Assembly: GCF_000758585.1 (NCBI RefSeq)
Contig: NZ_CP009281.1
Coordinates: forward strand, 1,116,001-1,180,000
DNA: 64,000 nucleotides
Source: Paenibacillus sp. FSL R5-0345
GTDB taxonomy: Bacteria > Bacillota > Bacilli > Paenibacillales > Paenibacillaceae
Reading direction: 5' to 3'
A program made the position numbers and the translations under genes. Positions 26,039-34,255 of the stretch are shown piece after piece (within the stretch, counting starts at the first letter, position 1; every line of letters begins with the position of its first letter). The notes below the pieces were generated by a model. It was not told where the DNA came from, ran no database searches, and was given only the letters and a program-made list of their open reading frames with translations.

Positions 26039-27016
26039 ATGAGAAATCTAAAAGGGATTCACCACGTAACAGCCATCACCAGCAGCGCAGAGAAGAATTA
26101 TGAGTTTTTTACTTACGTATTAGGAATGCGTCTAGTGAAGAAGACCGTCAACCAAGATGATATCCAAACGTATCACTTGTTTTTCGCGGATGATAAGGGC
26201 AGTGCCGGAACAGATATGACGTTCTTTGACTTCCCTAACATTCCTAAAGGGGTACACGGTACCAATGAGATTGCTAAAACATCCTTTCGAGTACCAACAG
26301 ATGCTGCATTAGACTACTGGGTAAAGCGTTTTGATCGCCTTGATGTGAAGCATTCCGGAATTAAAGAGCAATTCGGCAAAAAGACATTATCCTTCGTAGA
26401 TTTTGATGACCAACAATATCAACTGATCTCGGATGAATTTAATGAAGGAGTCAAATCAGGCACACCATGGCAAAAAGGACCGATTCCTTTAGAGTTTGCG
26501 ATAACGGGTTTGGGACCGGTTTTTGTACGTATAGCTGATTTTAGCTATTTTAAAGAAATGTTGGAAAAAGTCATGTTGTTCAAAGAAATCGGCCAAGAAG
26601 AGGCTTATCACTTGTTTGAAGTCGGCGAAGGCGGAAATGGTGCGCAAATTATTGTAGAGCATAATGAGGACTTACCGAATGCGCGTCAAGGCTTTGGTAC
26701 CGTTCACCATGCTGCCTTCCGTGTAGAGGATCGTACCATGCTAGATGAGTGGACAAAGCATTTTGAAGAATTTGGGTTCCGTACCTCAGGGTATGTAGAT
26801 CGTCATTTCTTCGAGTCGCTGTATACACGTGTTGCTCCACAAATTTTGTTCGAGCTTGCAACAGATGGTCCCGGGTTTATGGGGGATGAGGAATACGAAA
26901 CGGTTGGAGAGAAACTCTCACTGCCACCATTCCTGGAGCCTAAGCGGGAGCAAATTGAGAAGTTAGTTCGTCCAATTGATACGGTAAGAAGCACGATCGA
27001 TTTCGTGAAAGAGTGA
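26039..27016 (+). CDS. Ring-cleaving VOC dioxygenase, MhqO/MhqA-like
   Basis: 325 residues containing two vicinal-oxygen-chelate modules (about 1-150 and 155-310). Metal-site His residues appear in GIHHVTAI near the start and VHHAAFR near residue 222. The MRNLKGIHHVTAI...NYEFFTYVLGMRLVKKTVNQDD opening matches the MhqO/YkcA/YdfO hydroquinone-dioxygenase group, which opens quinol rings in electrophile defence. TTAGGAG lies before the ATG. The next gene's start overlaps its stop. Control by the MarR protein at 32427 is suggested by shared operators. True substrate is unproven. Confidence 0.85.
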   Translation: MRNLKGIHHVTAITSSAEKNYEFFTYVLGMRLVKKTVNQDDIQTYHLFFADDKGSAGTDMTFFDFPNIPKGVHGTNEIAKTSFRVPTDAALDYWVKRFDRLDVKHSGIKEQFGKKTLSFVDFDDQQYQLISDEFNEGVKSGTPWQKGPIPLEFAITGLGPVFVRIADFSYFKEMLEKVMLFKEIGQEEAYHLFEVGEGGNGAQIIVEHNEDLPNARQGFGTVHHAAFRVEDRTMLDEWTKHFEEFGFRTSGYVDRHFFESLYTRVAPQILFELATDGPGFMGDEEYETVGEKLSLPPFLEPKREQIEKLVRPIDTVRSTIDFVKE

Positions 27017-27639
27017 AGAAGGAGCTGGGGAGATTGATTTCGATTGATCCGAAGCAAAATAGTGAGCGGGAAAATTATAAATTATTAATTGGTACTGTAA
27101 TTCCTAGGCCCATTGCCTTTGTCACCACACAATCAGAAGATGGTATTTTGAATGGTGCACCGTTTAGCTACTTTAATATCGTCTCTTCTAATCCTCCGAT
27201 GGTTTCACTGTCTATACAAAGACCAGCAGGGCGATTAAAAGATACAGCCCGTAATATTTATAACAATCATGAGTTTGTTGTGCATATTGTGGATGGTGAG
27301 AATGTTGGGAAGATCAATCAAACCGCAGCCTCATTGCCAAGAGGAGAAAGTGAAATTGAACTAGCTAATCTTACACCGGTCCCAAGTGAAAATGTAACTG
27401 TACCTGGAGTATTGGAAGCAAAGGTTCGAATGGAATGTAAGCTTGTACAAGCGATACCTCTAGGGGAAGAAGAACCTGGAAGTGATCTATTCATTGGCGA
27501 GATTGTTCAGTTTCATATCGATGAATCGATTTATCAGGAGGGACGGATTGACCCTAGAGCCTTAAATGCAGTGAGTCGTTTGGCGGGATCAAATTACGCT
27601 ACGATTGGTGAGATTTTTGAAATTGAAAGACCGGAATAA
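27013..27639 (+). CDS. Flavin reductase / FMN-binding split-barrel protein
   Basis: About 208 residues with the flavin-reductase-like FMN-binding domain: IGTVIPRPIAFVTTQSEDGILNGAPFSYFNIVSSNPPMVSLSIQ is the typical first half. Related Bacillus proteins (YwrF) bind FMN and may supply reduced flavin. The frame starts with GTG 27013, overlapping the dioxygenase stop by 4 bp. TTG 27034, closer to AAGGAG (27017-27022), is an alternative. Coupling to the ring-cleaving dioxygenase suggests a joint role in handling quinone-like compounds. Confidence 0.83.
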   Translation: MKKELGRLISIDPKQNSERENYKLLIGTVIPRPIAFVTTQSEDGILNGAPFSYFNIVSSNPPMVSLSIQRPAGRLKDTARNIYNNHEFVVHIVDGENVGKINQTAASLPRGESEIELANLTPVPSENVTVPGVLEAKVRMECKLVQAIPLGEEEPGSDLFIGEIVQFHIDESIYQEGRIDPRALNAVSRLAGSNYATIGEIFEIERPE

Positions 27640-27645
27640 TAAACT

Positions 27646-27689
27646 AAGACCTGTTCGTAAGCGATGAAGCCTACCGAGCAGGTCTTTTT
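27646..27689 (+). terminator. Intrinsic terminator after the flavin reductase
   Basis: AAGACCTGTTCG pairs with CGAGCAGGTCTT (one mismatch) and continues into TTTTTG. Confidence 0.88.
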
Positions 27690-27750
27690 GTGGGCTATTT
27701 ATAGTCATCAGCTATGCCAAGCAAACAGTAAGGTTATCTCTCGAAGTTTA

Positions 27751-27770
27751 TCTGGACTGATCGTTCCAGA
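27751..27770. promoter_or_regulatory. TetR operator upstream of tetR
   Basis: TCTGGACTGATCGTTCCAGA is a near-perfect palindrome with intact TCTGGA/TCCAGA arms. The same core (TCTGGAACGATCGTTCC) occurs just after the TetR gene at 28395-28411. It lies 33 bp before the tetR start, which fits autoregulation. Confidence 0.7.
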
Positions 27771-27803
27771 TATGTTATATTGCCATTACAGGAGGTGTTA
27801 CTC

Positions 27804-28379
27804 ATGGCAAGGACAAGAGAGTTTAACGAGGATCAAGCACTACATCAAGCGATGCTGTTGTTTTGGAAAAAGGGTTATGAGGCAACAAGCATACCGGACT
27901 TGCTGCAGGTTATGGGCATTAGCCGATCTAGTCTTTACGATACTTTTTCTGACAAGCAAACGTTGTACATTGCCGCACTGGAACATTACAAAAAGGTTAG
28001 CTTCAATAAACAGGTCATTCTTGAACGGGCATCAAGCGTTAGAGCAGGGATACAACAATTTTTTGAGCAACATATTACTTCAGCGTACGATACGAGCCTA
28101 CCCGGCGGGTGTTTTGTAACGAATGCAGCTACAACACTAGAGTCGCGGGATGAAAAAATAAATGAATTGATAAAGACTAGTTTTTTGAATTTAGAACAGG
28201 CTTTTTGCGAGCTTTTGGAAAAAGGCCGACAATCAGGTGAAATTGATAAAACCACTGATGTCAAAGCGTGGTCTTATTTATTGCTGAATCTACATCAAAG
28301 CATAAATATTATGGCAAAAGCAGATCAAGATCAGCAACGTGCCAAAGAGATGATAAACTTTGTAATTGCAGAAATATAA
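27804..28379 (+). CDS. TetR-family repressor
   Basis: 191 residues. The N-terminal helix-turn-helix is standard: FNEDQALHQAMLLFWKKGYEATSIPDLLQVMGISRSSLYDTFSDKQTLY (about residues 5-53), and the C-terminal part is a ligand domain of the AcrR/YxaF-like kind with PGGCFVTNA. The chosen ATG follows GGAGGTG; an upstream in-frame ATG at 27780 lies ahead of this site. Palindromes on both sides of the gene suggest it represses itself and the oxidoreductase gene downstream. The inducer is unknown. Confidence 0.88.
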   Translation: MARTREFNEDQALHQAMLLFWKKGYEATSIPDLLQVMGISRSSLYDTFSDKQTLYIAALEHYKKVSFNKQVILERASSVRAGIQQFFEQHITSAYDTSLPGGCFVTNAATTLESRDEKINELIKTSFLNLEQAFCELLEKGRQSGEIDKTTDVKAWSYLLLNLHQSINIMAKADQDQQRAKEMINFVIAEI

Positions 28380-28397
28380 ATTTTTTTTGGTTATTCT

Positions 28398-28411
28398 GGA
28401 ACGATCGTTCC
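28398..28411. promoter_or_regulatory. TetR operator before the NAD(P)-dependent oxidoreductase
   Basis: GGAACGATCGTTCC is an exact 14-bp palindrome, 37 bp before the downstream start. With its flank it reads TCTGGAACGATCGTTCC, nearly the same as the site before tetR. Confidence 0.7.
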
Positions 28412-28448
28412 GTTATTGTAAAACATCCTTAATGCGGAGAAGAGACTT

Positions 28449-29318
28449 ATGAAAATATCGTTTATCGGGCTTGGGAAAATGGGCTTTCCAATGGCCCAAA
28501 ATTTGTTGAAAGCTGGTAATGAATTAATCGTTTTTAATCGTACTCGTGAAAAAGCGCAACCCCTAATAGATCAGGGAGCGCATTATGCCGAGACACCATT
28601 GGAGGCAGCAAAAAATAGCGATATGGTCATAACCATGCTTTCTGACGATGCTGCTTTGGAGGAGATTGTTGAGGGTCCGAATGGAATTTTGAATGGATTA
28701 TCAGAAAAAGGAATTCACATATCTGCCAGTACGATCAGTGTAGATCTGGCTCGGAAATTATCCGCGGCGCATGCGGAGAGAAAGCAATACTTTGTGTCTG
28801 CCACAGTGCTGGGGCGTCCGGATGCCGCTAAAGCAGCTAAATTGCGCATCATTTTGGCAGGTCCGGAGCAAGCCAGACAACAGTTAATTCCTGTTTTAGA
28901 ACAATTAGGTCGGGAAATATTCGAGATTGGGGATTATAGCGAAGAAGGAAATGTTGTGAAAATAGGTGTAAACTTTTTAATTGCTTCTATGCTGGAAGCT
29001 TTATCAGAAACGCAGCTGATGGTAGAAAAGTATGGCATAGAGCCAGCCCGTTTTATGGATGTGGTGAATGCTCTTTTTCAATCTCCCTTATATCAGAACT
29101 ATGGAGCCATAATGACAGAACAGCGGTTTGAACCAGCTGGTTTTAAAATGAAGCTAGGGCTGAAGGATGTTGCACTGGCTATAGAGGCAGCGCAGTCCGT
29201 CCAAGCTCCTCTACCTTTGGGCCAACTTATCCATCATCATTTATCTGAAGGAATAGCCCGTGGTTATGGTGAGATGGATTGGACCGCTTTAATCCGTTGT
29301 CTAGAGCATTCTTCTTAA
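28449..29318 (+). CDS. NAD(P)-dependent beta-hydroxyacid dehydrogenase-like oxidoreductase
   Basis: 289 residues of the 3-hydroxyisobutyrate dehydrogenase superfamily. The Rossmann motif GLGKMGFPMAQNL is at residues 7-19, and the NRT after the second strand favours NADPH. The usual substrate-binding motif DAPVSGG is replaced by SATVLGRPDAA, and the catalytic Lys region reads GNVVKIGVNF. The SATVLGRP form is seen in glyoxylate/succinic-semialdehyde-reductase relatives and imine-reductase-like proteins, so the substrate is uncertain. It is the likely target of the adjacent TetR repressor. The next gene (LLM) follows after 70 bp. Confidence 0.82.
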   Translation: MKISFIGLGKMGFPMAQNLLKAGNELIVFNRTREKAQPLIDQGAHYAETPLEAAKNSDMVITMLSDDAALEEIVEGPNGILNGLSEKGIHISASTISVDLARKLSAAHAERKQYFVSATVLGRPDAAKAAKLRIILAGPEQARQQLIPVLEQLGREIFEIGDYSEEGNVVKIGVNFLIASMLEALSETQLMVEKYGIEPARFMDVVNALFQSPLYQNYGAIMTEQRFEPAGFKMKLGLKDVALAIEAAQSVQAPLPLGQLIHHHLSEGIARGYGEMDWTALIRCLEHSS

Positions 29319-29388
29319 AAAAATAGGTTTGCCCCAAATCTCTGTTGGTTGTAGTGCAGGAGAAAAATTAAAAGAGGTGTGATAAAGC

Positions 29389-30441
29389 ATGGAAATAGGT
29401 GTTACTTCGTTCGTAGAAACAAAGCCGGATATTGAGACTGGAATTGTAATGAGTCACGCACAGCGATTACGAGAAGTAGTCGAAGAAATCGTACTTGCGG
29501 ATCGGGTGGGACTTGATGTTTTTGGCATAGGTGAGCATCATCGTGAAGATTATGCAGCTTCTTCACCAGCAATCGTGTTGTCCGCTGCTGCGTCTTTGAC
29601 TAAACGGATTCGCCTGGCTAGTGCTGTGACGGTCCTTTCATCTGCTGATCCTGTACGTGTGTTTCAGGATTTTGCTATGCTTGACGGCATCTCCAATGGA
29701 CGTGCCGAGATTATAGCGGGCAGAGGTTCATTCGTTGAATCCTTTCCGTTGTTTGGTTATGGCCTACATGACTATGAGGAGCTATTCAATGAAAATATCG
29801 AACTGCTTATGAAAATACGGGATTCCGAGAAAGTAACATGGAAGGGAGGCCATCGGCCAGCAATTCATAATTTGGGCGTATACCCGCGGCCCGTCCAAAA
29901 CTCTTTACCTATATGGATTGGCAGCGGAGGTACGCAAAGCTCTGCCGTTCGTGCAGGACTTTTGGGTCTGCCATTGATGTTGGCGATCATTGGCGGGAAT
30001 CCAATGAATTTTGCTCCGCTTGTAGAGCTGTACAAGAAGGCGGCGGCCCGCGCTGGACATGATGTATCGCAGCTTCAGGTGGGATCTCATTCGATTGGAT
30101 TCGTCGCAGAAGATACGGAACGGGCAGCAGATATCTTTTTTCCATCTACCCAATATGGCATGAACAAGCTCGGGAAAGAACGAGGATGGTCGTATTACGA
30201 CCGTTCCAGCTATGATGCGGCCCGAAGCTTTGATGGCGCATTGTACGTTGGAGATCCAGAAACAGTTGCTCAGAAGATCATTCATCTACGGAAGCATGTA
30301 GGTATTACACGCTTTATGATGTATGTTCCACTAAGCACGATGCCACATGAGCAGGTGTTGCGGGCTATAGAACTGCTCGGAACGGAGGTTGCTCCACGAG
30401 TACGAGAGGAAATTGCCAAGTGGGAAGCTGAGAAGGAATAG
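29389..30441 (+). CDS. LLM-class flavin-dependent oxidoreductase
   Basis: 350 residues of the bacterial luciferase-like monooxygenase family. GIGEHHREDYAASSPAIVLSAAASLTKRIRLASAVTVLSSADPVRVFQDFAMLD is the typical N-terminal TIM-barrel block, followed by GRAEIIAGRGSFVESFPLFG. Such enzymes use reduced FMN (or F420 in other phyla) and oxygen. AAGAGGTGTG precedes the ATG. A reductase partner could be the flavin reductase at 27013 or the FMN reductase at 31607. The substrate is unknown. Confidence 0.87.
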   Translation: MEIGVTSFVETKPDIETGIVMSHAQRLREVVEEIVLADRVGLDVFGIGEHHREDYAASSPAIVLSAAASLTKRIRLASAVTVLSSADPVRVFQDFAMLDGISNGRAEIIAGRGSFVESFPLFGYGLHDYEELFNENIELLMKIRDSEKVTWKGGHRPAIHNLGVYPRPVQNSLPIWIGSGGTQSSAVRAGLLGLPLMLAIIGGNPMNFAPLVELYKKAAARAGHDVSQLQVGSHSIGFVAEDTERAADIFFPSTQYGMNKLGKERGWSYYDRSSYDAARSFDGALYVGDPETVAQKIIHLRKHVGITRFMMYVPLSTMPHEQVLRAIELLGTEVAPRVREEIAKWEAEKE

Positions 30442-30480
30442 GGATTATACAAGCAATCATTATTGTATTGGAGGATTTTC

Positions 30481-31449
30481 ATGAGTATCGATAAACGTAT
30501 ACTACCAGAATTAAGAGAGGCATATTCACAATTTCCAGGGTTTCAATTGGAAGAGAATTTAGAGTGGAGCAGAAGTTTAGTGTCGGCTCCGCCAGTGAAG
30601 AAATCAGAGCATGTAAACACAATCAGTCGAAAAATTCCGGGTGTTGCAGGGGAGATGCTGGTAAAAATTTATGAACCTGCTGGGCGAAATGCTGACAAGC
30701 TTCCAGCTATGCTGTGGATTCACGGGGGCGGATACGTGTTAGGACATCCTGATATGGACGACAAGTTGTGTGAACGCTTTGTTCAGACGGCTAGATGTGT
30801 TGTCGTGTCGGTTGATTATAGGCTGGCACCCGAGCACCCCTATCCAGCTGCAATCGAAGATTGTTATGCTGGTTTAGTATGGATGACGGAAGAGGCGGAA
30901 TCGCTTGGCATTGATGAGAATCGGGTTGCAATTGCTGGTGCAAGCGGTGGCGGCGGGCTGACAGCAGCACTTGCACTGATGGCACGAGATAAAGGTGGAC
31001 CCTCCATTATCTTTCAGATGCCGTTGTATCCGATGCTCGACAACCGTAACATTACGCCATCAAGCCATGAGATTACGGAAGAAGGTGCAATCTGGAACCG
31101 GACGGACAATTTAACGGCTTGGAACATGTACCTGGGCGAGGAGAACGATGCCAGTAGGATATCTTCCTATGCGGTACCAACGAGAGCGGAGAACTTAGCA
31201 GGACTGCCACCAACCTATACATGTGTAGGTCAGCTTGATCTATTCCGAGATGAGACGATCGAATATGTAACACGACTTGCGCAAGCAGGTGTAGATATCG
31301 AATTTCACCTGTATCCCGGATGTTTTCATCTTTTCGAAATATTCGTTCCAGAAGCGGAAGTGAGTCAGCGCGCCGTTCAGCGCTATATAGATGCGATGGC
31401 CCGGGCACTTCACCCCAAACACTCGCCCTCCCCAAGCGAGAGCTGTTAA
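30481..31449 (+). CDS. Alpha/beta-hydrolase, family IV (HSL-type) esterase
   Basis: 322 residues with the hormone-sensitive-lipase hallmarks: WIHGGGYVLGHPDMDD (oxyanion hole), YRLAPEHPYPAA, the nucleophile in GASGGGGL, an acidic residue in GQLDLFRDE, and the His in GCFHLFE. TTGGAGGATTTTC before ATG 30481 fixes the start; the TTG at 30463 lies upstream of this site. It is cytoplasmic and the last gene of the run tetR, oxidoreductase, LLM. Short-chain esters are the usual substrates. Confidence 0.88.
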   Translation: MSIDKRILPELREAYSQFPGFQLEENLEWSRSLVSAPPVKKSEHVNTISRKIPGVAGEMLVKIYEPAGRNADKLPAMLWIHGGGYVLGHPDMDDKLCERFVQTARCVVVSVDYRLAPEHPYPAAIEDCYAGLVWMTEEAESLGIDENRVAIAGASGGGGLTAALALMARDKGGPSIIFQMPLYPMLDNRNITPSSHEITEEGAIWNRTDNLTAWNMYLGEENDASRISSYAVPTRAENLAGLPPTYTCVGQLDLFRDETIEYVTRLAQAGVDIEFHLYPGCFHLFEIFVPEAEVSQRAVQRYIDAMARALHPKHSPSPSESC

Positions 31450-31514
31450 TAATGCAAGCACAAACCATATGATCATTGCTCCTTGTTCTAGGGTGGTCAT
31501 TTCATCACACACAA

Positions 31515-31584
31515 AAAATACACCCTTAGAATCGACCGGATAACCCATAGGTTTATCCAATGTCTATTCCAAGAGGTGTATTTC
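31515..31584 (-). terminator. Long hairpin terminator for the FMN reductase
   Basis: Read on the minus strand, AAATACACC pairs with GGTGTATTT, with an inner stem GGATAAACC/GGTTATCC, and runs into TTTTTGTG. A separate 8-bp stem (AAGATTAA/TTAATCTT, 31587-31608) overlaps the stop codon. Confidence 0.72.
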
Positions 31585-31606
31585 ATAAGATTAAAGCAGG
31601 TTAATC

Positions 31607-32146
31607 TTAACGCAATGTTTTGAGCGCACCGCTCCAAGCCAATACTTGATCAAGCATGCCGTTTACATTGGTCAGGTGAAGATCCGCTGGTTTGAACACA
31701 GAACCGTTCTCGAAATCAGTGAACAGGGACAGAGCCGGATGTACACGAACGTCTGCTACTGACAGTTCTCCCAAAATTCCACGTAAATGCTCAGCTGCAC
31801 GAGCGCCACCTACGGAACCATAACTTACGATACCCGCTGCTTTGTTGTTCCAAGCTTCACGTGCGTAATCGAGTGCATTTTTCAGTGATGCGGAAATACT
31901 GTGGTTGTACTCTTGAACGATAAATACGAAACCGTCTAATGTAGCTAGCTTTGTATTCCAAGCAGTTGCTTGTTCAGTGGCATCAACTTCTCCCATTAGT
32001 GGAAGTTTGAAGTCCGCGATATCTACGATCTCATAATTAGCATCTCCACGTGCATCAGCAACCTTTTTAACCCATTCTCCTACTTGTGGGCTTAAACGAC
32101 CTTGACGAGTACTTCCCAGAATGATTCCGATGTTTAATTTTGACAT
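31607..32146 (-). CDS. NADPH-dependent FMN reductase (azoreductase/quinone reductase type)
   Basis: 179 residues. The flavodoxin-like domain starts MSKLNIGIILGSTRQGRLSPQVGEWV, whose GSTRxGR loop binds FMN phosphate; the QEYNHSISASLKNALDY and SYGSVGGARAAEHLR segments complete the site. The frame extends 18 codons upstream, but GAGGAGG six bases before ATG 32146 marks the real start. Enzymes of this family reduce flavin, azo dyes, chromate or quinones. It is divergent from a MarR gene, and operator C lies between them, so MarR control of quinone defence is likely. Confidence 0.88.
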   Translation of the reverse strand: MSKLNIGIILGSTRQGRLSPQVGEWVKKVADARGDANYEIVDIADFKLPLMGEVDATEQATAWNTKLATLDGFVFIVQEYNHSISASLKNALDYAREAWNNKAAGIVSYGSVGGARAAEHLRGILGELSVADVRVHPALSLFTDFENGSVFKPADLHLTNVNGMLDQVLAWSGALKTLR

Positions 32147-32264
32147 TGTTTGTTCCTCCTCGATTTTTGTTCTACCAAATAGTTTGTCTAGAAATCCCAT
32201 GAATTACACAACCTTCAAATAAATAATATTAAGCGTGTTACGCTCTAGTTGTCTTTAAGTTAAG

Positions 32265-32282
32265 TATCTTTAACATGAGATA
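32265..32282. promoter_or_regulatory. Operator C between the FMN reductase and marR
   Basis: TATCTTTAACATGAGATA has the same TATCTT-N6-(A/G)AGATA layout as operators A and B before the VOC dioxygenase. A weaker related sequence, TGTCTTTAAGTTAAG, lies at 32250. It is 119 bp ahead of the minus-strand reductase start. Confidence 0.6.
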
Positions 32283-32350
32283 ATAATACTTCATCAAGTT
32301 TACTTTGTCAAGCAACTTAATAATAGTTAGCATATATTTTTGTCTCACCT

Positions 32351-32378
32351 TTACAAAATTAGTTGTCTAGAATATAAT
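32351..32378 (+). promoter_or_regulatory. Probable sigma-A promoter of marR
   Basis: TTACAA (32351-32356) and TATAAT (32373-32378) are separated by 16 bases. AGTTGTCTAGA and TTTAAGCAACT flank the -10 as an imperfect inverted repeat, a possible autoregulatory site. Confidence 0.5.
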
Positions 32379-32426
32379 TGTTTAAGCAACTATTTAAAAT
32401 GAGCTGAAATGAGAAGAGGGCTGATC

Positions 32427-32879
32427 ATGACAACACAGCATAACCAATCCGAACTTACGTTAGGGTTTATGATGGGAACGACCTATCGTAAATTAAGTGC
32501 GTTATTCCAAAATGGGCTAAAAGAATATGATATTACACCTGAGCAATGGTCAGTTCTTTTTCAAGTCGATAGAACGGAAGGGCTGATTCAGAAGGACATC
32601 GCGAAGCGTTCAGGTAAGGATAAACCAACTACGACGCGAATTCTGGATCACTTGGAGGGAAAAGGACTGATCTATAAAAGAACGGGAGAGAATGATCGGC
32701 GTTCTTTTAAGGTTTATATTACCGAAAAAGGAAGAGCTTTGATTAAGGAGACCTTTCCTATTGAGGATCAAGTCACAGATGAGATTATGAACTGTATTTC
32801 TAGTGATGAATATGAGCTGCTCATGGGATTGCTGCTAAGAATAAACAATCATATCGATCAAATAAATGATGGAGAGTAG
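32427..32879 (+). CDS. MarR-family regulator
   Basis: 150 residues with a winged helix: EGLIQKDIAKRSGKDKPTTTRILDHLEGKGLIYKRTGENDRRSFKVYITEKG spans the recognition helix and wing. The frame opens at ATG 32409, but AGAGGG (32414-32419) points to ATG 32427. It is divergent from an FMN reductase and followed 11 bp later by an MFS gene, a common layout for MarR repressors of efflux and detoxification. I infer that it binds TATCTT-N6-AAGATA, by analogy with MhqR. Confidence 0.88.
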   Translation: MTTQHNQSELTLGFMMGTTYRKLSALFQNGLKEYDITPEQWSVLFQVDRTEGLIQKDIAKRSGKDKPTTTRILDHLEGKGLIYKRTGENDRRSFKVYITEKGRALIKETFPIEDQVTDEIMNCISSDEYELLMGLLLRINNHIDQINDGE

Positions 32880-32890
32880 GAACGTAAGTT

Positions 32891-34102
32891 ATGCCAGAAC
32901 AACTAGAACTACGTACGAAGCTTTGGACCAAGTCTTTTATTGCATTAACGATTAGTGCTTTATTTTTATTTATGAATTTACAGATGCTGCTATCTTCATT
33001 TCCGTCTTATGTAAAAAGTGAATTTCAAGCCGGAGATATTATGGTCAGCTTGGTTACAAGTGTATTTGCGCTAACTGCGATTGCTTCACGTTTTATGACT
33101 GCTTTTCTGATGCGGAGGGTTAGCCGCAATGTACTATTATATATTGGGTTAGCTATCGCGGCCGCCATAACCGGTCTTTATGTGGTAGCAGACTCCATCG
33201 GTTCACTATTGCTGATGCGGGTAGGCTATGGGATTGGGTTCGGGATTGCCAGCACGATTATTCCCACGATTGTTTCACAGATTATTCCTAGCAAAAGAAT
33301 GGGCGAAGGGATCGGCTATTTCGGCTTATCAACCAGTCTTGCAATGTCCATTGGTCCTATGATTGGTTTGAACGTAATGAAGCAATCGGGGTTTGGAACA
33401 CTGGCGATGATGGGAACATTTACCTTGCTTCTTGCCTTTCCAGTTCTGTTCTTCTCACGTTCGCTTCCTGCTGTACCGAAAAAACAGCCTATTGAGCGAT
33501 CCATTGCACCATCCAAACCACTCAAGGTTCCTTTTAATACAAAGTTAGTATTGCCTGCAATATTGAATGTCCTGATCGCGATCACTTACGGGGGATTGCT
33601 TAGCTTTATCGCTTTGTTCGGTGAATCGGTGCATTTAGAGCAAGTAGGGCTGTTCTTCTTATTTAACGCGATTACGATCATCATTATTAGACCTATCTCC
33701 GGCAGACTATTTGATAAAAAAGGACCCGCTGCTGTTCTGATTCCTGCAGCGGTTTGTGTTGTCGCGAGCTTAACGGTGCTCTCGTATACGACATCCATGC
33801 CAATGCTCATTGTATCCGCACTGCTGTATGGACTCGGCTTTGGAGCCATTCAGCCAACTATACAGGCTTGGATGCTTCGGACGTCTACACCTGCACAGTA
33901 TGGTATGGCGAACAGTATGTTTTATAACTCTACAGATTTAGGGGTAGCCAGTGGGGCCATTATTCTTGGGGCAATCTCGGCGGCATCCGATTATGGGATG
34001 ATGTATCGTTATTCTGCTGGGTTCATGGTGCTGTTCCTAATGATTTATATTGGGATTCAGATTACTAAGGCCAGAAATAACCCTTCAACTTTAAGTCAAT
34101 AA
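32891..34102 (+). CDS. MFS transporter (drug efflux type)
   Basis: 403 residues and twelve predicted helices. The cytoplasmic loop after helix 2 is FMTAFLMRRVSRN and the conserved GYGIGFGIASTIIPTIV lies in helix 4. It is close to the YfkF/YwoG-like group of Bacillus multidrug exporters. It begins 11 bp after marR and shares its transcript, so its expression should follow the MarR ligand. The exported compound is unknown. Confidence 0.86.
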   Translation: MPEQLELRTKLWTKSFIALTISALFLFMNLQMLLSSFPSYVKSEFQAGDIMVSLVTSVFALTAIASRFMTAFLMRRVSRNVLLYIGLAIAAAITGLYVVADSIGSLLLMRVGYGIGFGIASTIIPTIVSQIIPSKRMGEGIGYFGLSTSLAMSIGPMIGLNVMKQSGFGTLAMMGTFTLLLAFPVLFFSRSLPAVPKKQPIERSIAPSKPLKVPFNTKLVLPAILNVLIAITYGGLLSFIALFGESVHLEQVGLFFLFNAITIIIIRPISGRLFDKKGPAAVLIPAAVCVVASLTVLSYTTSMPMLIVSALLYGLGFGAIQPTIQAWMLRTSTPAQYGMANSMFYNSTDLGVASGAIILGAISAASDYGMMYRYSAGFMVLFLMIYIGIQITKARNNPSTLSQ

Positions 34103-34110
34103 GGGATGAT

Positions 34111-34233
34111 TTCAGATTAAGCTAATCTTTAGGTACTATTCATATCGTTTTAAGCTAAGAGGGTTATAGTAATCACATACCCCCCTTAAATATAGACCTT
34201 GACCCTGCCGGACGTTGGCAGGGTCCTTTTTTG
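34111..34233 (+). repeat. Tandem 145-bp unit, copy 1
   Basis: Copy 2 follows 144-145 bases later (34256-34379). The copies share the blocks ACTATTCATAT, TTTTAAGCTAAGAGGGTTAT, AGTAATCACATA, a C-run, AATATAGACCTTGACCCTGC and CGGACGTTGGC. Each ends in an identical terminator stem. Confidence 0.88.
34177..34232 (+). ncRNA. Candidate small RNA 1 with C-rich single-stranded region
   Basis: A TATAGT -10-like hexamer (34165-34170) is conserved in both copies, so a transcript would begin near 34177. It would contain CACATACCCCCCTTAAATA and end at the 9-bp perfect hairpin GACCCTGCC/GGCAGGGTC (34201-34225) followed by CTTTTTT. A free C-run able to pair with Shine-Dalgarno sequences is a hallmark of RsaE/RoxS- and FsrA-like sRNAs of Bacillales. 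From memory the AATCACATA...CCCC segment resembles the RsaE/RoxS 5' end, but I cannot align it here. Confidence 0.55.
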
Positions 34234-34255
34234 TTAATGAAGAGGGCAGGGATCT

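Noticed and set aside
27664..28119. Plus-strand frame overlapping tetR in another frame
   Set aside because: It begins inside the terminator hairpin and overlaps a clear TetR gene.
34196..34233. MerR-type promoter (TTGACC with a GACCCT/AGGGTC dyad)
   Set aside because: The dyad is followed by a T-run and no -10 at 19 bases, in both copies, so a terminator stem explains it better.
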